Source of the DNA: Chitinophagaceae bacterium
GTDB taxonomy: Bacteria; Bacteroidota; Bacteroidia; Chitinophagales; Chitinophagaceae
Length of the DNA: 64,000 bases
NCBI GenBank assembly: GCA_947446645.1
Contig: CANFHA010000001.1
Coordinates: 277,022 to 341,021, forward strand
Reading direction: 5' to 3'
Shown here: positions 8,394-17,446 of the stretch, one piece after another
Layout of the letters: each line of letters opens with the position of its first letter
How positions within the stretch are numbered: position 1 is the stretch's first letter
Translations under genes and position numbers: made by a program
The notes under the pieces: generated by a model
What the model saw: the letters and a program-made list of their open reading frames with translations, nothing else
Database searches by the model: none
Told to the model about the DNA's origin: nothing

Positions 8394-9356
8394 ATGAAAA
8401 AGTTACTTAAGCAGATATTGTCTCCGATACTCAAATCTTATGATGTAAGAATAGAGCGAAACAAACAGGATATTGACGCGCTTTATAAGCTACTCTATAA
8501 CCAGATACATGACGTGGACAATGCATTGCCCCTGGCTTTTGCTCAAACAGTGGACGCATTTGGCTTTCAGTGGAAAGAGCTGAGAGAGGGTGAAGCAATG
8601 CTTAGTGACCGCATGTTCAAAGAGAACATAACGAGCATAATAACCGATTACGAAATTCTGATAAACAAAGACTGGTTTAAAGGCAAAGACGTTATTGACT
8701 GCGGATGTGGTGGCGGACGATGGTCCTACGGCCTCGCTAAGCTTGGTGCTAATGTCACTGCCGTAGACATTAACCAGTCAGCTATAAACGCTACAAAAGA
8801 GGAGCTGAAGGATATAAACGTTGAGAAGAACTTCGTAGTAACACCGCTCGAAAACCTTATACAGAACCTCCCGGCAGGTAAGAAATTTGATCTCGCATGG
8901 TCCTGGGGCGTGCTTCCGTTTGTGGGCAGCTTCACTAAAGCCTTTAAACAGGTGATGGACTGTGTGAAAGACGGAGGCTTTATCTATGTGAATATTTATG
9001 GCCGCGAGACACTTAATTACGAGCAGGATATAGAAGTGTTTAAGAATAGGGTGCGTTATAACACACTTGGCAGCTGGCAGGAGAAAGAGCAATTCCTGAT
9101 AGAAAAGTCAGGTGGTGATAAGACCAAAGTACACCAGAACCACGACTTGTTTTCTCCGTTGCTGAACAGGCGGTTTGAGTATAGCTACATAAAGAAACTC
9201 CTTGAAGACAATGGCTTTACCGATGTAACCAGGACTGTGAAGGACACTGAACTCTACGTAAGAGCGGTAAAAAAGGCAATTAATCCGGCAGACAAACCTT
9301 TTATTGGTCATACGCCGCAGAACGAACCCTGGCGGGCAAAGTATATCAAAGTTTAA
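8394..9356 (+). CDS. Class I SAM-dependent methyltransferase
   Basis: This 320-residue protein carries SAM motif I as IDCGCGGGRW (residues 101-110) and the ribose-binding acidic residue D125 in AVDINQSA. The first ~60 residues are amphipathic and may mediate contact with the membrane or another enzyme. It lies between two glycosyltransferase genes, so the likely job is O- or C-methylation of a sugar residue. In some ABC-dependent O-antigens, terminal methylation stops chain growth and is the signal read by the Wzt C-terminal domain; that role is possible here but is inference. Confidence 0.9.
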   Translation: MKKLLKQILSPILKSYDVRIERNKQDIDALYKLLYNQIHDVDNALPLAFAQTVDAFGFQWKELREGEAMLSDRMFKENITSIITDYEILINKDWFKGKDVIDCGCGGGRWSYGLAKLGANVTAVDINQSAINATKEELKDINVEKNFVVTPLENLIQNLPAGKKFDLAWSWGVLPFVGSFTKAFKQVMDCVKDGGFIYVNIYGRETLNYEQDIEVFKNRVRYNTLGSWQEKEQFLIEKSGGDKTKVHQNHDLFSPLLNRRFEYSYIKKLLEDNGFTDVTRTVKDTELYVRAVKKAINPADKPFIGHTPQNEPWRAKYIKV

Positions 9357-9369
9357 CTTGCCAGCGAGT

Positions 9370-10611
9370 ATGAGAATATGGGCGTTCCCATCCATTTACC
9401 CGTTCGACAGGCCGGGAATGAAATGGAGTGGTATTTTTGCGCACCGGCAATACAAGGGCCTTATTGAAAACGGTGCTGACCTGAAAGTGGTTATTCCTGT
9501 GCCGTGGCACCCGCCCTTCCCCTTCTCAAAATTGCATCCCGAATGGACACAGTATGCCCAACTAAATTACCCAAAGCAGAAAGAGTTTGATGGCGTAACC
9601 ATTTACTACCCGCGAATAGCAAATATGCGCCCCAACCGCTTTGTAAAAAAGTCTTTTGAAGAGCGCACAATAGATGCTATCATAAATTTTTTCAGAGATA
9701 ATAATATAAAGCCTGACCCTGCAACAGATATTATCTATTCCCAGTGGACACCCAATTCTGTTATTGTTCAAAAGGCTGCGCACAAACTGGGGCTCCGGTC
9801 GGCCATATTGTGTATTGGTGACGACGTAGTATTATATCCGCATGAGAAACCAGCAACGCTGGAGCTATTTAAAAAAACATGGATAGAAGCCGACCTCCGG
9901 TTTGTAGTAGCAGATTATCTTGGCAGGGCGGCAAACAAAGTGGCAGGCACTAACCTGCCTTACGATGTTGTTTATATGGGAGTGGACCATCAATACTTTA
10001 AGCCAGGCACTGCAGACGAAACACTACAGACAAAGAACGAATACAAAATACCCACCGATAAGCCGGTAATACTGACCATAGGCACGGCTAGCAAAAGAAA
10101 AGGCTGGATAGAATTGTTAGATGCGCTGCAAGAGATAAACAAAAAAGGGACTGATTTTTTTCTTGTAGGTGTGCATACCGGCCCGCTGGAATTTGACCTG
10201 TACGGCGAAGTAGAACAACGAGGCCTGTCGTCATCTTTCCTTGGCCTGGATGGAGTGCCCCCTGCATCGCTCAATAAGATCTATAACATTGCTGATATTT
10301 TTTGTCTGCCATCCCACTCTGAAGGTATGGCCAATGTGGTGATTGAAGCAATGTCATCGGGCCTGCCAGTTATAACCACAGACGTGGGCGGACACCGCGA
10401 GCTGGTGACTGATGAAGTGAACGGCATGCTGATAGCACCATTTAATTCCAAAATACTGGAAGAAAAAATACTTGAACTGCTCACCAATAAAACCCATAGA
10501 AAAAGCCTGGGAAACGCAGCCCGCAAATTTATAGTGGAGCAGTGGGGTACCAATGCAATAACCTCGCAAAAGCTTTATAAGCAACTTTGTCTTAACAGCG
10601 CAACATATTAG
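9370..10611 (+). CDS. Family 4 (group 1) glycosyltransferase
   Basis: This 413-residue GT-B glycosyltransferase has the EX7E-type donor site in the segment SHSEGMANVVIEAMSSG and the following DVGGHRELV loop. The first half, YPFDRPGMKWSGIFAHRQ, is the usual acceptor domain. The start at 9,370 (MRIWAFPS) begins the fold; the longer frame from 9,304 overlaps the methyltransferase gene and adds no recognisable residues. It is 13 bp from the methyltransferase stop, consistent with one operon. The linkage formed is unknown. Confidence 0.93.
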   Translation: MRIWAFPSIYPFDRPGMKWSGIFAHRQYKGLIENGADLKVVIPVPWHPPFPFSKLHPEWTQYAQLNYPKQKEFDGVTIYYPRIANMRPNRFVKKSFEERTIDAIINFFRDNNIKPDPATDIIYSQWTPNSVIVQKAAHKLGLRSAILCIGDDVVLYPHEKPATLELFKKTWIEADLRFVVADYLGRAANKVAGTNLPYDVVYMGVDHQYFKPGTADETLQTKNEYKIPTDKPVILTIGTASKRKGWIELLDALQEINKKGTDFFLVGVHTGPLEFDLYGEVEQRGLSSSFLGLDGVPPASLNKIYNIADIFCLPSHSEGMANVVIEAMSSGLPVITTDVGGHRELVTDEVNGMLIAPFNSKILEEKILELLTNKTHRKSLGNAARKFIVEQWGTNAITSQKLYKQLCLNSATY

Positions 10612-10688
10612 TGTCCTCAAAATTGATTTCACTATCTTTATAGCAATACGCCTCACACACTACGAACTCTATTAAACTGGCTAAAAAA

Positions 10689-11687
10689 ATGAAGTCTCGC
10701 ATAATACATAAGATAACGACAATAAAAAAAGTTGTTTCCAACAACCTGATCAACAACGGCCTTTATGCCAAGGGGAAGGCCAATAAATTCGTGATCGTTA
10801 TGTATCACGGGGTGGATAGAAAACAAAAAACCGACTTTAACGAGCGCTTTTTCAGCGTCGATAATTTCGAGAAGCAAATAGCGGGTTTTAAAAAACACTC
10901 CAATTTGCTTACCTACGATGATTTTCTCAATGAGCGGTACTCAAGTGAAAAAACAAATGTGCTGATAACCTTTGACGATGGCTATGCAAATAATGTAAAT
11001 TATGCTCTGCCTGTGCTTGACAAGTACAACGCACATGCGCTTTTTTTCGTGACCGGGGTCGGAACTTTGAATAAAAAAATACTCTGGGCCGATGCGATGG
11101 ATATAGTAACGCGGCACGCAGACAAGAAAAGCTCGGTAACGCTAAACGATGCAAAATTTCACTTTAATGGCATGAAATTTGTATGCGAAGAGTTGCAGAT
11201 GGAGCTTGCTGCCTATGTACAGGCCAGTAAAAAAACAGGCTATGTGGAAAAAGAAAATCTGGTGACTCAACTGCTGAAAATTTACGATTTTACAAAAGAT
11301 AAAGAAAATGACGATTACTGGCAGCTAATGACGGATGACCAGATTCGGAACGCCTCAATGAGTAAAAATATTACTATTGGCTCACATGGTTTCTATCACA
11401 ATAACCTGGGTTCCCTTTCTAATTCGGATGCACTGCATGAGGTAGACCTGTCTAAAAAGTATCTTGAAAATATAATTCAGAAAGAGGTTAACAGCATTGG
11501 TTTCCCGGATGGATCTTATACAGAACAACTAAATGATTCGCTGAACACAGCAGGCTTTAAGAAACAGTTCCTGGTCGATTTCAGATATAATGATAACAGC
11601 AAAAGGAAGTACACACACGACAGGTATGGGCTATATCCAAGCACGGGAAATAATCACAGGATACTGTACAAAATATTGAATCAATGA
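10689..11687 (+). CDS. NodB-type polysaccharide deacetylase
   Basis: This 332-residue protein belongs to carbohydrate esterase family 4. The catalytic and metal-binding residues are visible: TFDDGY (D96, D97) and the SHGFYH motif (H233, H237); the GFPDGSY motif follows near residue 263. It would remove acetyl or formyl groups from amino-sugar residues. There is no clear signal peptide, only a basic start, so it may act in the cytoplasm on lipid-linked sugars. Its stop overlaps the start of the formyltransferase-like gene (ATGA), which points to a joint function. Confidence 0.88.
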   Translation: MKSRIIHKITTIKKVVSNNLINNGLYAKGKANKFVIVMYHGVDRKQKTDFNERFFSVDNFEKQIAGFKKHSNLLTYDDFLNERYSSEKTNVLITFDDGYANNVNYALPVLDKYNAHALFFVTGVGTLNKKILWADAMDIVTRHADKKSSVTLNDAKFHFNGMKFVCEELQMELAAYVQASKKTGYVEKENLVTQLLKIYDFTKDKENDDYWQLMTDDQIRNASMSKNITIGSHGFYHNNLGSLSNSDALHEVDLSKKYLENIIQKEVNSIGFPDGSYTEQLNDSLNTAGFKKQFLVDFRYNDNSKRKYTHDRYGLYPSTGNNHRILYKILNQ

Positions 11688-12490
11688 ACATTTGCATTTA
11701 TACTTCTGATCGGGCTTCAATGGCGAGTTTGGTAAATATCAATTATCTTATTCAACAGCGGCCTGATCATAATTATTCATTTCTTACCATCGTGCGCCAC
11801 CAGCCAAAACCAGACCTGGTAACGCGACTAAAAAAGGTATACAGTGAACTAAGGTTTGATGACGGAAGATATGAATTGCAAAGAGATCTGGAAATTATAG
11901 ACAAAAGAATAAAAGCCTTGGTAAATCCTGTTGACAGGAAAAAATTTCAGAACGGGTATGCAGACGAGGTAAATGATGAAAAGAGTGTAGCGTTTCTGCA
12001 GAAAATAAGACCCAATATCATAATTCAATCCGATGCGGGCATTCTGAAATCAAACATCTTTAGTCTTTCAAATATCGCTACCATCAATGTGCATCATGGT
12101 TTGTCTCCTGATATACGTGGTATATTTTCTACTTTTTGGTGCCTGTTCTACGGAATAAAAGAGAAGGTGGGTGTTACCTGCCACCTGATAGATGAACACC
12201 TGGATACAGGCGCAGTGGTAACGCAAAAGGCCCTTAATACGAATTCTAAAACATTTGTTGACATTGAAGTGGACAACTATCTTCTGGCAAGGGATGTGCT
12301 CGTAGAAAGCATAGATAAACTTAGCCGGAAAAGCTTTAAACTACGGACGGAAAAAGATGTAAAGTCATATTACTTCGGCCTGGTAAATCCGTTCCTTTAC
12401 TATGCGTTAAAGAAAAGAAATTTCGAACCTCTGATGAAGATATCGGAAAAGACGTTCAAGCTTAAGGACAAGAATTTCCTTGAGTTTTAA
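11684..12490 (+). CDS. Formyltransferase-family protein, probably sugar N-formyltransferase
   Basis: This 268-residue protein has the core of 10-formyl-THF-dependent formyltransferases: the catalytic N135-x-H137 pair in TINVHHGLSPDIRG and D174 in DEHLDTGAVV. Methionyl-tRNA formyltransferase is about 310 residues with a C-terminal tRNA domain, which is missing here, and the location in a glycan locus favours an amino-sugar substrate, as for VioF/QdtF-type enzymes. The start overlaps the deacetylase stop by 4 bp. It is the last gene of the forward block; its stop overlaps the stop of the converging wbpD-like gene. Phosphoribosylglycinamide-type activity is less likely. Confidence 0.8.
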   Translation: MNICIYTSDRASMASLVNINYLIQQRPDHNYSFLTIVRHQPKPDLVTRLKKVYSELRFDDGRYELQRDLEIIDKRIKALVNPVDRKKFQNGYADEVNDEKSVAFLQKIRPNIIIQSDAGILKSNIFSLSNIATINVHHGLSPDIRGIFSTFWCLFYGIKEKVGVTCHLIDEHLDTGAVVTQKALNTNSKTFVDIEVDNYLLARDVLVESIDKLSRKSFKLRTEKDVKSYYFGLVNPFLYYALKKRNFEPLMKISEKTFKLKDKNFLEF

Positions 12491-13062
12491 TCTTCGTAAC
12501 CTCTCCTCACCTTACCAGTCTCCAGCAAATAGTCCTGCCCACTCTCCGGGCATTTTGCTGTTCCGTTTTTAAAGATAAGCCTGTGGCCGTACTCGCTCAT
12601 CCAGCCAGCTTGCCTGGCAGGATTTCCTATTACGAGCGCATAGTCAGGTACGGATTTCGTTACTACTGCTCCCGCACCTATAAAAGCAAAGGCACCTATA
12701 TCATGCCCGCACACAATGGTAGCGTTGGCACCTATAGTAGCGCCACGGCCCACATGGGTGCGGCTATACTGGCCCCTTCTGTTTACGGCACTGCGGGGAT
12801 TGATAACATTGGTAAAAACGCAGGATGGGCCAAGGAATACATCATCATCGCAGGTAACACCGGTATACACAGAAACATTGTTCTGGATCTTCACATTCCT
12901 GCCAAGGGTTACCTCAGGAAAAATAACGCAGTTCTGGCCAATATTGCATCCCTCGCCAATCACACAATTAGGCATGATGTGTGCAAAATGCCAGATCTTC
13001 ACATTGTCTGCAATGTCGCAGCCCTCGTCAATTACTGCTGTGGGGTGTGCAAAATAATCCAT
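12487..13062 (-). CDS. wbpD: WbpD/WlbB-like UDP-amino-sugar N-acetyltransferase
   Basis: This 191-residue left-handed beta-helix acetyltransferase shows hexapeptide repeats from residue 5 to about 150 (IGEGCNIGQNCVI, LGRNVKIQNNVSV, IGANATIVCGHDIG) and the VIGNPARQAGW end typical of the family. In Pseudomonas and Bordetella the homologue acetylates the 3-amino group of UDP-GlcNAc3NA. It follows the wbpB-like gene after 11 bp. Homology over the whole length and the neighbours wbpB and wbpI make the assignment good. Confidence 0.9.
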   Translation of the reverse strand: MDYFAHPTAVIDEGCDIADNVKIWHFAHIMPNCVIGEGCNIGQNCVIFPEVTLGRNVKIQNNVSVYTGVTCDDDVFLGPSCVFTNVINPRSAVNRRGQYSRTHVGRGATIGANATIVCGHDIGAFAFIGAGAVVTKSVPDYALVIGNPARQAGWMSEYGHRLIFKNGTAKCPESGQDYLLETGKVRRGYED

Positions 13063-13073
13063 AGAATGTTGTG

Positions 13074-14012
13074 TTATAACTTGATAAATGGATGGTAATC
13101 GCCCTTTGGCGCTGCTATAGCAGCCTCGCGGATATCGTGCGTTACCTGTATGCTTGGCAATGCGGCGTCCAGCCCAAAGCCGTTTCCTTTTAGTATTTCT
13201 TCATAGCTGCGCGTATGCAGGTTGCCAAACCCCTCACTGAACTCCACTTCTTCCCCGTCAACCGTTATGGCTCGGAACGTTCTTTTGTTTTCCTTCTTTA
13301 CAGCTTCGGGTATGTCGTTATAATTAACGCTGAGATACCACCTCACTCTCGCTTTCTCCAGGTGCAGCATGCCGGCAGCCCTGTCTTCCTGCAACAGGTG
13401 AACGATATTTTCCTTCACGGCCCCGAATATCCATATCAGCATATCAAAGAAGTGAATACCAATATTGCTTGCTATGCCGCCCGATTTTCCTGTATCACCC
13501 TTCCAGCTATTAAAATACCAGTTGCCGCGGGAGGTAAGGTAGGTTAGGTCCACATCATGTATGCGATCATCCTTGCTATTTGCTATCTTTTCCTTCAGCG
13601 CCATTATGCTCGGGTGCAGGCGCAGCTGAAGTATGTTGTTTACTTTATTGCCAGTTTCCTTCTCTATTTCCATCAGTGCTTCCAGGTTCCACGGATTGAG
13701 CACCAGCGGTTTTTCACAAATAGCATCGGCCTGTGTGCGCAGTGCGAAACGTATGTGTGAATCGTGCAGGTAGTTGGGCGTGCAGATGCTAACGTAATCG
13801 ATCTTGGTACCCTTACGTTTCAGCTTATCTATATGGCGGTCAAAACGCTCGAACTCAGTAAAAAAATGCGCCTGTGGAAAATAACTATCCAGTATCCCCA
13901 CACTATCAAACCGGTCCAGCGCAGCCAGCAGGTCATTTCCTGTGTCCCTTATCGCCATCAAATGCCGTGGTGCTATATATCCCGCCGCGCCTATTACTGC
14001 AAAATTTTTCAT
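13074..14012 (-). CDS. wbpB: WbpB/WlbA-like UDP-N-acetylglucosaminuronate 3-dehydrogenase
   Basis: This 312-residue Gfo/Idh/MocA oxidoreductase starts with the Rossmann segment FAVIGAAGYIAPRHLMAI, characteristic of WbpB/WlbA. CEKPLVLNPWNLEAL (around residue 100) contains the conserved catalytic EKP, and QLRLHPS and GGIASNIGIHFFD follow as in the family. It oxidises C3 of UDP-GlcNAcA to give the substrate of an aminotransferase (WbpE), which is not found next to it. It lies 12 bp after the glycosyltransferase gene. Confidence 0.92.
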   Translation of the reverse strand: MKNFAVIGAAGYIAPRHLMAIRDTGNDLLAALDRFDSVGILDSYFPQAHFFTEFERFDRHIDKLKRKGTKIDYVSICTPNYLHDSHIRFALRTQADAICEKPLVLNPWNLEALMEIEKETGNKVNNILQLRLHPSIMALKEKIANSKDDRIHDVDLTYLTSRGNWYFNSWKGDTGKSGGIASNIGIHFFDMLIWIFGAVKENIVHLLQEDRAAGMLHLEKARVRWYLSVNYNDIPEAVKKENKRTFRAITVDGEEVEFSEGFGNLHTRSYEEILKGNGFGLDAALPSIQVTHDIREAAIAAPKGDYHPFIKL

Positions 14013-14024
14013 ACGCTTACTGTA

Positions 14025-15293
14025 CTATTTGTTTATTGCCTTGCTGTCTTCCAAGGCCTGAATATACATTGTTCTTTCCTTCTGCACATTTGCTTTCCAG
14101 GTATACTGGTGCTCAACAAATCTCCTGGTATTCACCTGGAGGGTCGATTTGTTTAGCCCGAACCAGTCGAGTGCTTTTTTTACTTCATTATCTATTTCCC
14201 ATTGCTGTTCTTTGCCCGATATTTTCACAACACATCCTATCTGGTGTTCGTCAAGAATATCAGCAGCTTTCTTCATTCCCTCCTCCAAAACTACAGGAAT
14301 TCCTGCACTCAGGTATTCACCGAATTTTACGGGCTGCGATGTATTTATCAGCACAGACGGAGCACGCAACAACAACCCTATATCCATACCGGCCAGGTAA
14401 TCAGCCACCTTATCCTGTGGCACACTCAGCATTCTCACCCTTTCTTTGTTTACTTCATACTTTGTTAGCAGCTCCATCATTTTATCCCTGTTCTGGGTAA
14501 TGATCACTGCAACATTTTTCTCAGAAAGGGAGATGGCTGACTTCAGAAACGGTATTACAAGATCATCAAGGTGCTGATACTTCTGGGTGCCACCTAGGTA
14601 AAGGATGGCTGTTGATCCTTCAATGTTCAGTTCCTTTCTTACCCGCTCACGGCTGTCAGCAGGAATAACATCTTTTACGCAGCAGGGTATCACCACAGCA
14701 TCTTTCGGCGCGCCAGCCTTTTCTATCAGCATATCCAGCAACGGTTCACTTACCGTGCACACCTTGTTTGCTGTCTGTATGGCATCCTTCAGCCGCGCCA
14801 GGTCTTTATGATACATTTCCAACTGCGCAGGCAACATATCTTTCTCCTCAACTATGTTCTCATTTACCAGCCGCTCCAGTGGCCAGAAGCCACGCACATC
14901 GAGTATGTAAGCATCTGCAGGAAATATCTTTTTCAGCACATATGCCCACTCAAAGCTGGCCTCACCTCTGAAACAGAATACGGTGTCTCCCGCAAGCTTT
15001 TTTCTCAGACTTTTCAATGTAGGTACAGCAGGCCAGTTATGAAACCGGCTGATGCCGCCAATGATCTCAATATTTGAATGGGGGCAGCGCTTTTTAAGTC
15101 CTTCTATCTGCTTCTTGCTGCTTTTATCAAACACTTCGCGCATGGGTGCCATTATCCATACAGAAACGGAAACAGGTTTGTTTACGCCTTCTGTTGTGGC
15201 TTGCGCCTCTGCCCTGTCAAATACCTGGCTCGCAACCAAAGGTGTTTTATATTCACCTCCTGCTATTATATGTACCAGGTTGTATTTGCCCAT
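14025..15293 (-). CDS. Group 1 glycosyltransferase
   Basis: This 422-residue protein has GT-B features: an N-terminal VHIIAGGEYKTPLVASQVF region, a linker with YILDVRGFWPLER, and a C-terminal donor domain with AILYLGGTQKYQHLDDL and the end FGEYLSAGIPVVLEEG. The classic EX7E is only loosely conserved. It lies between the PIG-L deacetylase and wbpB genes with gaps of 33 and 12 bp. It probably transfers the uronic sugar made by WbpB/D/I or a neighbouring residue; this is inferred from context. Confidence 0.87.
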   Translation of the reverse strand: MGKYNLVHIIAGGEYKTPLVASQVFDRAEAQATTEGVNKPVSVSVWIMAPMREVFDKSSKKQIEGLKKRCPHSNIEIIGGISRFHNWPAVPTLKSLRKKLAGDTVFCFRGEASFEWAYVLKKIFPADAYILDVRGFWPLERLVNENIVEEKDMLPAQLEMYHKDLARLKDAIQTANKVCTVSEPLLDMLIEKAGAPKDAVVIPCCVKDVIPADSRERVRKELNIEGSTAILYLGGTQKYQHLDDLVIPFLKSAISLSEKNVAVIITQNRDKMMELLTKYEVNKERVRMLSVPQDKVADYLAGMDIGLLLRAPSVLINTSQPVKFGEYLSAGIPVVLEEGMKKAADILDEHQIGCVVKISGKEQQWEIDNEVKKALDWFGLNKSTLQVNTRRFVEHQYTWKANVQKERTMYIQALEDSKAINK

Positions 15294-15326
15294 TGATAAT
15301 TCTGTTCTTTTTATTTGAGCTACACG

Positions 15327-15965
15327 TTACATAGCCAGCCGGATGATCTCAAACGCCTCAGCATAATTATTGCCCGACTGTACGCCTCTTACTTTTGCCA
15401 GTCCCTTTATAAATTCGGCACTCGCATATGGCCTGTGGCCCTGTGATGCATACTCACTTATAGCATCTAGCTTAGTATCTACATTGCTCTCACTAAGTGA
15501 TATAAAACATTGGGTATTGAAGTGCGTTGTGTTCCAAGGCAATTCGTAGCAGAAGATAGAGCACCATTTAAATGCACGCAGTCCTTCGTTAGCTATTGTT
15601 GCATGGTCCTGGTGCACATCGCTGAGCGAAGGTATGAAAACCAGGTCAGGATTTATCAGCTTCTTCAGCCCAAGCATATCATCCAGTATCTCCTGCCTTT
15701 TATAGTTGAATGTTCTTACATCGTAGTCAAATATCATCAGGTTTTCCGGCGGTATACCAAGTACCTTCGTTGCAGCCTTTACCTCGGTTATCAGTATGTC
15801 CTCCGGAAACTGCTTAGGCACAGATTGCCTGCAAGATGAGAAGGCAGCATAATAAACCTCGCACCCTTCTTCAACAAACCTGTTGATGGTGCCGCCGCAT
15901 CCAAATTCTCCGTCATCCGTATGTGGTGCAAGCACCAGCACTTTTTTAAAACGCTTATTCATCAT
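15327..15965 (-). CDS. PIG-L/LmbE-family deacetylase
   Basis: This 212-residue protein has the zinc-binding motifs of the family: APHTDDGEFGCGG (residues 13-25; the usual form is PHPDDxE) and the downstream DVHQDH. Known members remove N-acetyl groups from sugars such as GlcNAc-PI, GlcNAc-Ins or bacillithiol precursors. Its ATG directly follows the stop codon of the wbpI-like gene, so the two are translated from one message. Within a glycan operon it may deacetylate a lipid-linked or nucleotide-linked sugar. Two Met codons in a row make the start uncertain by one residue. Confidence 0.88.
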   Translation of the reverse strand: MMNKRFKKVLVLAPHTDDGEFGCGGTINRFVEEGCEVYYAAFSSCRQSVPKQFPEDILITEVKAATKVLGIPPENLMIFDYDVRTFNYKRQEILDDMLGLKKLINPDLVFIPSLSDVHQDHATIANEGLRAFKWCSIFCYELPWNTTHFNTQCFISLSESNVDTKLDAISEYASQGHRPYASAEFIKGLAKVRGVQSGNNYAEAFEIIRLAM

Positions 15966-17090
15966 CTAGCTTTTATGCTTTGCTGTTAAGAAAGTTATTA
16001 TCCGCTCCACCATCAGCTCCGCAGCGTTGCCTTTACCATATGGGCTGCCGGCTTTACCTTTCTTCTTTTTCAGCACATCCATTATATTCTTTGTGATGAA
16101 TTTAGTAGACTTCGGTGGTACAATATTGTTCCAACCCAGGTCCACCAGCTCTACCCACGCTGTGTTCTCAAATAGCGTAACACATGGTGTTTGCTGGAAG
16201 AAGGCTTCTTTCTGTACACCTCCTGAGTCTGTAACTATCAGTCGTGCGTTCTTTTCCATCACCAGCATATCCATATACCCCAGCGGATCAGTTACCTGTA
16301 TGTGCGCCGAGTAATGATCGAGCAGGTTATGTTCCTTCAGCAGGTTTTTCGTGCGTGGATGTATAGGCATCACTATTTTGTGGTTTGCTGATACTTCCAC
16401 GAAACTATCAAGGATAGTTTTAAGCTGATCTATATGCGCTGTATTCTCCGCCCTGTGCACAGTAACGAGTATGAACTCATCTTTTTTCAGTCCAAGCGTT
16501 TTCAGCACTTTGCTCTTTTTCTCCGCCACTTTGTCAAACTGTAGTGTAGCATCGTACATTATATCACCATACTGAAATACCGTATTGTTTTTCATCCCTT
16601 CTTTCAGCAGGTTATCTTTGCCCAGTTTCGTAGGCACAAACAGCAATGCAGATAAATGATCTGTGAGCAGGCGGTTTACTTCTTCAGGTATGTTCTTATT
16701 GAACAGGCGCAAACCCGCCTCTACGTGCGCTATTGGTATGTGAAGCTTAGCGGCCGCCAGCGCACCGGAAAGAGTTGAATTAGTATCGCCTATAGATACC
16801 AGCAGGTCAGGTTTTTCCTTCAGCAATATCTCCTCTATCTTCTCTATCATTTCACCCGTCTGCTTGCCATGATTTCCGGAGCCTATGCTCAGTTGAAAAT
16901 CCGGCTTAGGTATACCCATTTCCTTGAAGAACACATCAGACATATTCTCGTCATAGTGTTGCCCGGTATGGATTAAAAAGAAAGTGAGTTCTTTATATTC
17001 TTTCCTGTATTTTTTTATGGCGGTAATTATCGGTGCCGCCTTTATGAAGTTGGGCCGTGCGCCTACTACAATACATAATTTTATTTTCAT
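15966..17090 (-). CDS. wbpI: UDP-HexNAc 2-epimerase (WecB/WbpI-like)
   Basis: This 374-residue enzyme has the non-hydrolysing UDP-GlcNAc 2-epimerase hallmarks: VGARPNFIKAAP at the start, HTGQHYDENMS, GDTNSTLSG, HVEAGLR and the C-terminal VTDSGGVQKEA. In the company of wbpB and wbpD it most likely acts as WbpI/WlbD, converting UDP-GlcNAc3NAcA to UDP-ManNAc3NAcA; a plain WecB role cannot be excluded from sequence alone. It is the first gene of the reverse operon, with a -7 box 33 bp upstream. Confidence 0.88.
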   Translation of the reverse strand: MKIKLCIVVGARPNFIKAAPIITAIKKYRKEYKELTFFLIHTGQHYDENMSDVFFKEMGIPKPDFQLSIGSGNHGKQTGEMIEKIEEILLKEKPDLLVSIGDTNSTLSGALAAAKLHIPIAHVEAGLRLFNKNIPEEVNRLLTDHLSALLFVPTKLGKDNLLKEGMKNNTVFQYGDIMYDATLQFDKVAEKKSKVLKTLGLKKDEFILVTVHRAENTAHIDQLKTILDSFVEVSANHKIVMPIHPRTKNLLKEHNLLDHYSAHIQVTDPLGYMDMLVMEKNARLIVTDSGGVQKEAFFQQTPCVTLFENTAWVELVDLGWNNIVPPKSTKFITKNIMDVLKKKKGKAGSPYGKGNAAELMVERIITFLTAKHKS

Positions 17091-17122
17091 TACTTTATTT
17101 TACGGAAAGCACTAATAAGCTG

Positions 17123-17130
17123 CAAAAGTA
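17123..17130 (-). promoter_or_regulatory. -7 promoter box for the wbpI operon
   Basis: On the minus strand the box reads TACTTTTG, a match to TAnnTTTG. It would give a leader of roughly 25 nt before the wbpI ATG. No TTG at 19-21 bp upstream was found. Confidence 0.5.
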
Positions 17131-17446
17131 AAGTTTTATCCCCAATGAGAGTAGTTTTCGTATTGTTCAGCCTTTTATATCAATTTATGATGTCTTCCTT
17201 AGAACAATGCGCACTTTTTAAAAATTCCTAATTCCAAAAAAAATATCCATGAATAAAAATATATTTAAATTAAAAGTTTATATTTTCTTAATTATTTTAT
17301 TTGATTAACTTTATAGATTTTGTAATAAATATAACTTTAAATACTTGTAATTATAAATGTAGAATGGTACGTTTATTAATAATTTAATTGTTCACCTATA
17401 AAAAACCCAAAAAAGTCATCAATAGAAATCCGGCCTAAAATACCAG

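Noticed and set aside
9304..9369. Upstream start of the family 4 glycosyltransferase
   Set aside because: It lies within the methyltransferase gene and adds residues unlike the family.
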